Positions 33,362 through 45,400 of a stretch of DNA of 54,408 nucleotides are shown here, piece after piece (the first letter of the stretch is position 1; every line of letters begins with the position of its first letter). Origin of the DNA: a virus; the IMG/VR virus record IMGVR_UViG_3300044616_001184, positions 1 through 54,408 of that record. One strand, given 5' to 3'. The translations under genes were made by a program, and so were the position numbers. Below the pieces are notes generated by a model. That model worked only from the letters and a program-made list of their open reading frames with translations, made no database searches and was not told where the DNA came from.

Positions 33362-33398
33362 TCCCCTATCAGCTACAACTGCTAGGGGATTTCTTTTT
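33362..33398 (+). terminator. Rho-independent terminator before the tape measure gene
   Basis: TCCCCTA (33362-33368) pairs perfectly with TAGGGGA (33383-33389) across a 14-base loop and is followed by TTTCTTTTT. It ends just before the AAAGGA ribosome binding site of the tape measure gene, so it could partially stop transcription between the chaperone and the 20-kb gene and limit tape measure dosage. Confidence 0.8.
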
Positions 33399-33412
33399 AC
33401 AAAGGATAATTA

Positions 33413-36400
33413 ATGGCCGCAAATGGATTTAACTTAACAGCACAAATTAATTTACGTGGCCCCAGCAATATTGGGGTTGTGGTTGCTGATATCAAGAAAC
33501 AAATAGGAAGCATTAATGCTAACCTCAATGTGACAATATCAGCCAACGCTGCTAAAAATGTTACTCAATTAAACAATGGACTTCAAGCTTTAAACCAAAC
33601 ATTCAAAAATGTACAGGCTAGTGCCACCAGCGCAGCAACAGCTATTGCTCAATTTAATGCTGCTGTTGGAAATACAAAAATTTCATCTTATCAAAATAAT
33701 ATTAATTCTTCAATAACAGCAACACAAAAGTTGGGACAATCACAGGCTCAAACGGCAAAAGCTATAAGTACTTCCTCGTCAGAGATGGAAGAGTTTGGTA
33801 AACAGGCCGGATTGGCAGTAAGAAGATTTGCAGCTTTTAGTGCTGTTACTAGTGTGATCTTTGGTGTTACAAATTCAGTAAGCAAAGGTATTTCTGCTTT
33901 TATTGACTTTGATAAAGAACTAGTTAGATTACAGCAGGTTACTGGAGAATCAGCATCTGGCTTAAGCTTTTTACAAAATACTATAACATCTCTATCGACT
34001 AATTTAGGCGTAGGCTCTGCTGAATTATTGAACGTTTCTTCTACATTAGCACAAGCTGGCTTGAGTGCTAGAGATACAGAAAAAGCGCTAAAAGCACTAG
34101 CTTTAAGCTCACTAGCTCCGTCATTTGATAGTATGAACGAAACAGTAGAAGGAAGTATTGCATTAATGAGACAATTCGGTATTGGAGCAGGAGATCTTAC
34201 AAAAGCTCTTGGTTCTGTTAATGCTGTTGCTGCTAAGTTTGCTGTTGAAGCTAGCGATATTATTTCTGCTATTCAGAGAACCGGTGGTGTGTTTGCTTCT
34301 GCTAGTAAGGGTGTAAGTGAAGGTACTCAGGCATTAAATGAATTCGTTGCTGTGTTTACGAGCGTTCGTGCCACAACCCGTGAAAGCGCAGAGACTATCG
34401 CCACGGGTTTGAGAACGATTTTTACCAGAGTCCAAAGAGAAGGAACTATTGATGCTCTAAAAGAATACGGTGTTAATCTTACAGATTTAAATGGAAAGTT
34501 CGTTGGAGCATATAAAGCAGTAGAGTTATTATCTAAGGGTCTTAATAGTATAGATCCAAGAGATTTGAAATTTTCTAGAATCGTAGAAGAGCTTGGTGGA
34601 TTCCGACAGATCGGTAAAGTTATTCCTTTGATCCAAGAATTTGGAACAGCCCAACAGGCATTATCGGTTGCTCAGTCTGGTCAGAATTCTTTGACCACAG
34701 ACGCTGTTAAAGCACAGTTATCTTTAGCTAACCAAATATCGAAAGTCAGAGAAGAGTTTTTAGCTTTATTTAGAGAGATAGGTGCCTCAAACACATTCCA
34801 GAACATGGCTACTGGAGCTTTACAGGTTGTGAGGGCCATAGTAAAGGTAGCAGACGCTGTTAAGGGAGTATTGCCAGTATTAGCTGTTCTGGGAATATCA
34901 AAAGGATTAGATTCTCTTATAAAGTTTGGATCTGGTTTATATACCGGTATTAGGAAAGGTCCAGACAATAAATCCGGGGGATTTGCTCAAGGGGGTCCTG
35001 TTAGGTATTTTGCTACTGGTGGTCTGGTTCCTGGGAGTGGAAATAGCGATTCTGTTAATGCCAGATTAACTCCTGGCGAGTTTGTTATGAGAAAGAGTGC
35101 CGTTAGCAGTATTGGAGCAGATAATTTAAGAACCATGAATCAAGGAGGTCTGGCAGCTGCGCAGCAGAGCCAAGTAAAACGTATAAATAAATATGCTGGA
35201 GGCAATATAGTAACTCAGATAGGCGGTGTTCCAGCCACTACCACAGTTATTAAAGGTAAAGATAATACTAATGTTGGATTTGAAAACGACTTTTATAATA
35301 TTAATGCAGACAAAAAAATTATTAAAATAGTCTATAATAAAAAAGATAAAAAATTTAGAGCTGATAGAAAATTAATAGATGTTTCAGATGTAAATAATTT
35401 GATTTATAATAATCCTAAATCTTTCGAGACTTGGGAAAATATAGCAGCACAAGTATTGGGTGCTACAAGACTAAATGAACAAGATCCCAATTACCCAATT
35501 GATTTGATCAAAGGGAAAAAATTATATGACGCTAAATTTAGACCCGAATCTGGATTTAAAGAGAGAGACGCTGCTCTTAAGGCGCTGTCTCATAGACTAG
35601 AGCAAACAGATAGCGGTTTTAAATACAATCAGTCTAACAAAACAATTAAATTATCAAAATTTCTTGGCAAAACCACAAGACCAGAGAGAGACGATTTTCA
35701 AGATCCTGGTTCTATTACTTATGTATATCCGGAATTCAAAGATATTCCTACAAATTTAAAATCTATAGAAGAAGGCATGAGAATAAGAAGATCTCAGGCC
35801 GAAAATTTACCCGACGAAGGAGCCGGGTATTTTGCAAGAAAAGCGGTATCAGCAATTGGAGATAGTAAATATATTAGTGGTAATAAAAATATTATTAATT
35901 TAATATCGATGCCCAAAAAAAATAAATCTGATGGCGGTATTATTCAAAAATTCGGTATCGGTGGAAGTCCTGACGCCATATCGACATATAAAGCAAGCTC
36001 TATGAAACTTAATAGAAGCTTAATGCTTGGAACTCCATTAACTAAAGAAGAACAAAAAAATGTTAAAGATTTAAAAAAACAAACAACAGACAAATTACCA
36101 AAACAATTATATTCTGGTATTGGAGAAAATAGACTCAATATTATTAAAAACCAGGTTGGGGACAAGTGGCAAGAATCAAAAGGTAAAACATTTTCATTAC
36201 CTGGATTTTTATCTACCAGCTCAGATAGTTCTATTGCAATAGAATTTGCTCGTCAAGGACTTTTGACTATTTTGACTAATTCCAAGAGAAAAGGCATAGA
36301 CACTAATAAACGAGTAAATACAGACTATGATCTAGAAAAAGAATTTATATTACCTCCAAATTCTAAATTTAAAGTTTTAAAAACAGAACAAAGTCAGTCT

Positions 36401-39400
36401 GCTGTTCGTCCTGGTAGTTCTTTAATGAAAGAAAAAGTTAATTTAGATGTTCAGCAACTAGCTTCTGGTGGAATGATACAAAAATTCGATATAGGAGGAG
36501 AAGCAAAAGCTATTAGAAGAATAGGAATTATTGATAGTGACGTATTAAGACAAACAGTTAATGCTGATAAAGTTGCTGAAGGAATGAAATTAATAGGCTC
36601 AGAGAGCATCAAAGACTATACTATACAACTAGCTAAACTAGGCGTACAAAAAAGAAAATCCGGTGACCTCAAAAAATTTAGAGTTATTGCTGGTGCTGCT
36701 GGTAGCGGAAAGAGTAGTTTAGCTACTGGTGTGTCCGCTAACGATAACGCTACTTTACGACAAACCATCAGATCCCATATAATAACCCCACAAGATCTAG
36801 ATAATGTAGATGAGGTTTTAACAATAACAGCCAATGTTAGTGATGCGAAATTAGAGGCTTATCTTAGAGACGCAGACAGAACCTACACAATCTCATCAGA
36901 CACTAAGGCTGAACAAAATCTTGTGGCGGATAATAAAGATTCTAGAGATATTACTGGAAAATTATTATATGACAGGGAACCAGGAAGAACAAAGGGTGTT
37001 TCTACCGACTTTGGTATAGAGCAAGCAACTTTAATGGATGAACTAGGATCAAAAAATGTTGTACTAGGAAGAAAAGAAGATGCTCAAGGTAATCTTACAA
37101 ATAGATTTAGAAGAAAAAGAGGAGATGAATTACCAGAAATAGTACAAGCAGAAGGTTTTTATACTGGAGGTTTTTCTCCTCCTACTAGGGGTCATAGAGG
37201 AGCTTTTGATACATTACTAGAAAATGTAATGGCTAAAAATCCAAATGCAACGATAGAAGACATTTTAGTCTCAGTAGCTCCTAATGTTGCTATGGTTGAA
37301 GGAAAAGAAGGTCTAGCCCATGCTGCTAGATATGGTATTTTTGATGCTGATTTTAGATCATTATTAGCAGATATTAATTTTAAAGGAGCAATGATATCTA
37401 GTGATACTCAGCCTACCGGCGGAATACTCCCTAAGGTCATGGAAGTTCCTAGTAAAAATAATCGTAGAAAATTTGCTAGACTAAAAGGAGCTATGGCTAT
37501 TACTTCTGGGAAAGAACAGGGAGCTTTAGGAAAATACGATAGAGCAGGAATTGAGGTTACTGATATTCCAAGAATAGAAGATATTAGTGCTACTACAGTA
37601 AGAGAATTATTATTTAGTCAAAATTATGCCGAACTTGATAAAATAGTTAATCCTGAAATTGGAGCTATACTGAAAGGCAATCAGCCTCAACTTAAAAATA
37701 GATCAGTAATGGTTCCTGTTTTATTAGAAGAAATTAATAAAATAGCTGAAATTAATAAAATTTTAGCTAATCAAAAAGCAGACGATATATTGGCTAATGC
37801 TCCTGGTGGTCCATATACTAATATTACGAAAAAACTAAAAGCAGAACACCCAGAGATTGCAGCACAAGTTAAAGCAATTAGAGACGATAGAGACGCTTTT
37901 AAGAAGTCTGCTTCTGGAGCTAAATCACACAGTATTATTCGTCAATTAGCGAGCACCTATCCTGAAATTTATGGTATTGATCCTTCTCGCAGATCAGCAA
38001 CAACGGCTGCTACCATATCAGCAGAAGACGCTAGATCTCATATTGGAGATAGAGTAAAGTCATTATTACCAGAAGGTACGGAAGCACCAGAATCTTCTCT
38101 ATTAGAGAGCATTAAACAAAATGTAACTAAACAATTAGCAGCGCCAAAGGGTTCTGGCACATTACCAACAGATTCCAAGACAATCACTAGAGCCTTCCTA
38201 AATCTACCAATCCCCTCTGATCCAACATTTGGTATTTTCGCAGGTAAAACTATAGATCCAGGTATAGTAAAAAAGGTTTGGAGACAAACGTATCCTGGAC
38301 TATCAGAAGATAAAACAGCAGGATATATTGCTGTAAAAGAATGGCTAGAAACACAATACAATGCTCGTACTGGAGCTAAAACGGAAGAGCTGTCTCAGGC
38401 TATTCAAGAATCCAAAATGGTTGGATTAGTTGGTATGTTGCCAATCGGACACGAAAGACTATCTGGCCCATTTACATGGATGTTGGGTAAAAATGCTGCT
38501 GGCGAAGATGTTTCTGTTACTGCTTCTATTTTAGAAAGAGGCTTGGGTAAAAAATACGAAGAAGAGATTAAGGCAGCTCAGAGACATGCCGAACAAGGAT
38601 CAGAACTCTTGGCTTCTGGATTAGCATCTAAAACCAAAACAGGGCCGGTATCTTTAAGGTCTCTTACCAAAGACCAACTCGAAACATTAGGCCAGGGTAA
38701 TATTGAAGGAGCATATATTGAACAGGCTCTAGCTAGACTATGGGCTAACTTAGACAATGTTAGTACTAGAACCCGACCAATAGACTATCCAGATGGTCTG
38801 GGAGAATCTGCTGAACTATTTCCTGGTATATCTCCAACCATGCCCACGGAAGTTAAAAGAACAATTAATAGCGATAGTAGGAGTGATGCTATCGAAGAAT
38901 TTCAAAGATATTTTAGACTTATCAACGGAGTACCAGAGCCAAAACAATTAAAAGAAGCAAAAACTCAAAAAGAAGTTGTTAAAGCATTAGCTGAAGGTGG
39001 CGAAGTACAAAACTTTATGGCTGGTGGAGTAGCAGACGAAGCCAGGAAACCAAAAGCAGCCAAAACCAAAAAACCAAAAGAAGTTTTTGGAACTGGAGAA
39101 ACAACATTTCCATCAAGAATATCAAAAAAATATGCTGAAGAAGAATATTCAGCTAGTGAAAGATCAAGAGCTAAATTAGCATGGGACAAAAATCCTAAAG
39201 ATGAAAGGATAATGATTGATGATGAGAAAGTAAAAGAGTCTTTTCAACAGCCGTTCGACAGAGAAAGATTTGCGTCATCATTCAAAGAAAAAATTAGTCG
39301 CGACTCTTTATTTGCGAGAATGTCAGATTTTGCTAAGTTTGTAGGACTACCACAAGAAGACTTAGCTACGGCGCTACCATTACAACTGGATTTTGGAGCA

Positions 39401-42400
39401 AGTAAAAGAGGAGGAGGTCTCGGGATGTTTGCCGCCGCTGAATTCTCAAAAGGAGCAGCTGGAGTTAGGCCATACGAAGGTTATGATCTTTCCAAATTTG
39501 GCTATGGAGAAAAAGAAAAGCAAGAAGTTTATGGATTAGACAAACTGATAACAGCCAAAGAAAAAGAAATAAAAAAGATTAGAAAAACTCCTACTGAAAC
39601 TTTTGATGATGGTAGTTTCTCTTTTGATAGCGATGCATTTCAGAAAGCTTATATTGAGTTAGATAGTCTTAAAAATAGATTCTTTAGATTAAAAGACCTA
39701 AAACGTGAAGCAGAAAAGTCAGCACTTACTGAACAAAATAGTGTTTCTTCAGCTACTGGTCGTGGAACTGTTAGTTTTGCTCCTTCTATGGGATACTCCA
39801 GTGATACCAAGAATAGCACACTATATCATGAAATGACCCATCAGTTATTTGAAGGATTAAGAACAAGATCAGCAGAAAGTTTTGATAAATATAGAAGTCG
39901 AGTATCTTCTTTATTTTCTGGAGATAATGACGATTTAGCCGATGCTTTTGACTCCTTGACAGCGGGAGGTGGATATACTAGTGCTGATGTTGTATATGGA
40001 AGAAGTTATAAGTCAAACAATTTAAGTCAAGTACTTTCAAGTTATTATCGTCAGAATCTTGATTCTTCTAGGGGTGCTACTCCTATTCCTGAAGATTTAA
40101 CAAAAAATCTTGCTGTTTTAAATACCCAAAGCACAGCTGCTAAAAGAGCCAGAGAGTATAGGCCAATAAATCCTAAAGTAAACGAAGCTTTACTCCAATC
40201 AGGTGAAAAGTTTGGGATAACTCAAGAAAAAATTAATAGAATGGAAGATAATGGTAAAGAAGAATTCTTAACAACCCTAATAGAAAAAGCACCACAGCTG
40301 GATCAAAATTTACAAGGGATTTTAGATTCTACCTTAACTGAACTATTAGCTGGTGCTGGAATTCAAAGACAAAAATATGCTATGGGTGGTATGGTCAGAT
40401 TGTCCGAAGGGGGATCTCCAGATCAAGCCCCCAAGCTGATTCAGAGAGGTGGCTTTAAGTACAATTTAGAGGACATTATTAAAGCTGGCTTTACTGAAGA
40501 ACAGTTTATGAAACAAATCCCTGTTCCTGGGGGTTATGGCGAACAGTGGCAAATTGGTGGAATGGGCGAAGGTTCTATTCCTATGCCCCCATTATTAAAG
40601 CCATATAAAGCGCCCCCATCTGCTATTCAGGATAAGTTCGCCGGTGCACAAATGGCCAGAGAGGATAGAATTGCAAGCGCGTTAAGAAAAGACGGTCGTA
40701 TAGTTAGAGATTATGAAGGCCGTACCAGAGACGAAAAAGAATGGCGTAAAAACAGAGGATATAATTTAGGTGGATTAATACAAAAATTTGGCGCTGGTGG
40801 TAGGCCTTCAAGAGGAGTTGATGTTGATAAAGAGTTTATGGAAAATCCAACTCAGAGTCCTTTTAAGGATAAGGTTATCTCCAAAAAGTTGGGACCAGAG
40901 GTATATGATTTAGAAAAAAGTAGTGGTTTAAGTCGTGGTCAATTTCAACAAGCCTACGAATACGCTAAGATGATGGATTTCACCAGGGAAGAATTTGAAA
41001 AAGATTTAGCTCGAAGAAGAATGCTTGAAGAACAAAAAGCTCGAATCAAAACAAATCCTTCTGATATGGCAAAGCAGTTAATGCCACAGACCAAGCCATT
41101 AAGACCAGACCTGAGAGCATTAGCTGATTCATTAAGAGATAAAAATAACGACATAGGCTATAGACCCTCTGCTTTAGAAGTGATAGCTCAAGCAAGAACT
41201 GATATAAAAAATGCTAGAGGACTTGCTATTGGCGGAGTTGCTGAACCTGAACAGAAAAAAGAAAAAAAGTACGGTAAAATTAGTATCACCGAAGATGGTA
41301 CAATGATTAATGCTGGATACTTTAAGGATAATACTAGATCAGGTTATGCTACAGCATATAAGATGAGAGATAATCTATACTATGTTGGCTTATCTAGTGC
41401 TACTAGTGGTTATGGACCCAGACTATATGATGTGTTAATGGAAGCTGCTACTGAAAAAGGAGCAATGCTAACATCAGATCGATCTATGGTAAGTGGAGAC
41501 GCTAAAAAAGTATGGGAATATTATTTTAATAATAGATCAGATGTAAAGAAAACTCCATTAAAACCATCAGAATGGACCCGCAATGATTCTTTAATAGATC
41601 CCAAATTATATGGCAAAGAAGAGACATGGCCACCAGCTACTGATCCAGCATGGATATTACAGTCTGGCTATAGTAAGAGTCCTAATTTAATAAATGGTCC
41701 AGATGTTGTTAGACCTTCAACTAAGCCAGACTCTAGAGCAATGGCATTATCTTACTTTAGTGCTCGCACTCCAAAATTTGCTAGCGGAGGCACTGTCCCA
41801 GCTTTAGTCAGTAATGGCGAAGCTTATGTTCCACCAACAGTAGCTAAGAGAATTGGTTACAGTACATTAAATCGCATGAATCAAGCTGATCGTAATGGAA
41901 TGAGTAGATTCTCTGATGGAGGAATCAGTGTATTTAAGGGACCAGGAACTGGTACCAGCGATAGCATCCCTGTGACCTTACCAGTTGGTAGCTTTATTAT
42001 CCGCGAAGCTGCAACAAAAGCTTTGGGCTTTAGTTCTGGTGGATCTGTTGGGATTCAAAAATTTGCCACAGGAGGAACTGCTACAGACTATATTATTAGT
42101 AAGAAAGAAGAAAAAGAAACCAAAACAGCAGAACTGGATACGCTCAAAAAACAAGCTTCTACAGAGACAGGATCAGCTAAAGTATTATTAGAATCAAAAA
42201 TTAAAGCAGTAGAAAAAACATTAGAGGATCTTGATAAAGAGATAGAAACAGCTAGTAAAGAGTTTACCGATTTGTCTAAGACCGTAGATGACGCATCTAA
42301 AGCACAAAAACAAAGACAAGACACTTTAAATGCCGCTCAAGTAAACTTAGTTGATAAGCTAAAAGGCTATTCATTTGGAGGTACAAAATTTGAAGATCTA

Positions 42401-45400
42401 AATGATAGTCAAAAACAACAGGTTATTGAAAAAGCACAAAAGGGAGACTATACTACTTCTACAGGTAAGGATCGTTTTGAAACTGAAAATAAAGCCATTA
42501 GAAGAGCCCAGGGAAAGCTGGATACAGCAACCAGAGTTAAAGAAGAGGCTGAGACAGATAAATCAGCAAAATTTGGAGATGCTAAAACCACACAAGACGT
42601 TAAGAATAGATCATTGACCTCAGCAGAACTACAGGATAAAAGACAACAAGACGATAAATTCTTTGAATATAAAGGAAGAAAAGAAGGAACAACAACAGCT
42701 TCATATAAGTATGGATTGGCTAAACAATTGGGTCAGTCAGCATACCAAATTCAAGACAAAGATCAATATGCTGGTAGAAAGCAGGAAATGGCTTATGATT
42801 TATCTACAAAAAGAAATAAGTTATCTGGTCTGGGTAATACTCTAGAGCAAGCTAAAGCTGATGTAGCTGCTACCACAGCCGGTACTCCTGAAGCAGATGC
42901 TGCCAACACAAGACTAGCCGATGCTACAAGTAGATTAGATGCAGAAGTTGAAGCTATTGCTAAAAGCATGAGGGATTTGAATCCAACATTAGAAAACGTG
43001 GACGAAAATGCCAGAGCCGTAGCTAACGCTCTTGCTGCTGGAGATCTAGATGCCGCACAAAAGAAGATGATAGAATCTTTGGGAGATGTTCCAGAAGAAG
43101 CGGAGGCTATGAAAATAGCAATGCAAAGAATGGCTGATCAGCTTGGTGTTGACGTTGGCACTTTAGAAAGAGAGTTTGGTAGTGGTGCTGGAGCAAAAAC
43201 ACTAGACCGTCAAAAATTTATAGCAAGTAGAGAAGGTCAAAGATTTGGAGTTATGGCGGAAATGGCCCCAGATCTTGCTAAGCGATTTTCAGAAAGCCGT
43301 GCTGGAAAATTTGGAGGCAATGTTTCTGACTTTATAAGTGGCAAGGGAGGAGCATATAGCCAAGCATTTGCTAAAATGGGAGGCATGACCACCCTTAATA
43401 TGGGTATTGCAGCAGCTCCTGGATTAGTACAAAAAGCCATGGGAGATCCAACATCTTCTCAAGGAGCAGCAACTTATGCTGGCGCTCAAGGAGCAGCATC
43501 TACTCTTGGCGCAGGACTACAACTTGCTGCCAAGACGGGCCCTTTTGCTCCTTTCGTAGCGGCCGGTGCTGCTGTAGCCGCTTTAGCTACCGCATTCAAA
43601 GATGGAAGAAACGCTTTTATAGAATTTGAGAAAAATCTAAGAAGTCAAAATATACAAAGAGCTTTAGAAGGTACAGCTTCAGGATTTGAGGCCCTAGGAA
43701 GAGATGCCAAAGATTTAGCAGCTCAAAGACAAGTATCAGAAAAATTAGTAACTGCTGGTAAAGAAGCCGAAGCATCCACCAATATAGATCAAACTGTACC
43801 AAAAGCTTTTTTTGTTAATTTACTTGATAGTATGGGTATTATGGGTGGAGGAAAAGACTCTGTCGATAGATCTAAGATTTTAGAAAAAGAAGGAACATTA
43901 GCATATCTGAGTTCTTTAGATGTTTTTGGTGGAACCTCTCAAAGAAGAGCATATACTGCTGCTATGATACCAGAACAAGCACAAACTAACGCCAAACAAT
44001 ACTCAGAAATAGCTACTCAGTCAAAACAATTAATTGAAGTTAAGGGGCGAGCCGGACAAACATTTTCTGACGTTAAAGCATCCCCAGAGTACGCGAGCCT
44101 CGCTAAAAATATAGCATTATCTAATATTGCTGTTCAAGAACAAATATTAGCTATCGATAACTCTACATCCTACAGAACAGCTGCAGATAGAGAAGCAGCT
44201 AAAGAAGCTATTATAAGAGCTCATGCAGATAAAGAAATATCTAAGATGATGCTAGCATCGGATAGGGCCAGAGCAGCTGCTGATCTAGAAAAAACCTCTA
44301 GATCTTTTACCATGAGCTTTAAGAGACTATTTGAGAATATGGAAGCTTCTGTAAATAGAACCAATGCCGAACTTGCAAAATTTAATAATGCTTTAGATTC
44401 TAATGTTGCTGCTATGACAGGAAGTGGCAAGAATAGCACCAACACCGAACTTGAATCACTCGAAGTCCTTAAAAATCCCAAAGCTTATTCTCAAGAGCGT
44501 GTCGATTCAGCCAATAATAAGGCAGGATCCATTTTCGGTTTTGATTCTCAAATCGTATCCGGTTTGTCTGGATTAGGAGAAAAATTAGAAACATCACTAT
44601 TGTCTTCGATCAACTCCACCATATCCAAAAATCCTGGAGCTAGCGATACTAAAATCGTTATGGATCTTGAAAAGTCAATAGGAGATCAAGTTAGTGGATT
44701 ATCTTTACCAAAAGATCTATCAAAACAACTTACTAAAGAAATAGCCTCCGCTGTTGGAGATCTTAGGAAAGAAGGAACAAAAAAGATTGATATTGATCAA
44801 TTAACAGACAGAATACCCGGACTTAAGAATGCCATCGACTCTGCTAAAAATGCACAAAACGCTTCTGTTGCAGCTCTACAAAACTGGCAAAATAATCTAA
44901 ACAATTATGCTGAAGCATTAAATAGATCAGCTGATATGGAAATGCAAGCTGCTGATTTAAGAAGAAAAGCTAATGATATTGCTATAGAAGGAGCTATGAG
45001 CTTAGGACAAGCTTTGGGTAAAAATTATGGAGCAGATATTGGGACTAAATTAAGGGACCAGAAAGTTGGGGGCATGACCGGAGGACTAACTAGTCCAACA
45101 GATATTCGTAATCGCATGGATGATCTTAATAGTCAGAGACAAAGACAAGAAGCAGAAGTTAAATTATCTAAAAATGAGAGTGTTGGCGGAAATAAGAATG
45201 CTATTCAAAACGTTATTAATAATGAAAACGCACTAAAACAAACAAATGTTCAACTAAGACAAACTGGTGCAGCACTAAAAGTTTTGGCAGAATCGGGATC
45301 TGCCGCATCAGCTGCTTTAAACGCAATTCAAGAGGCTCAACGTAAACAACAGGGCAAAGTAGGACTAATTGAAAAACTAGTTACTAGTGGACCAGAAGAG

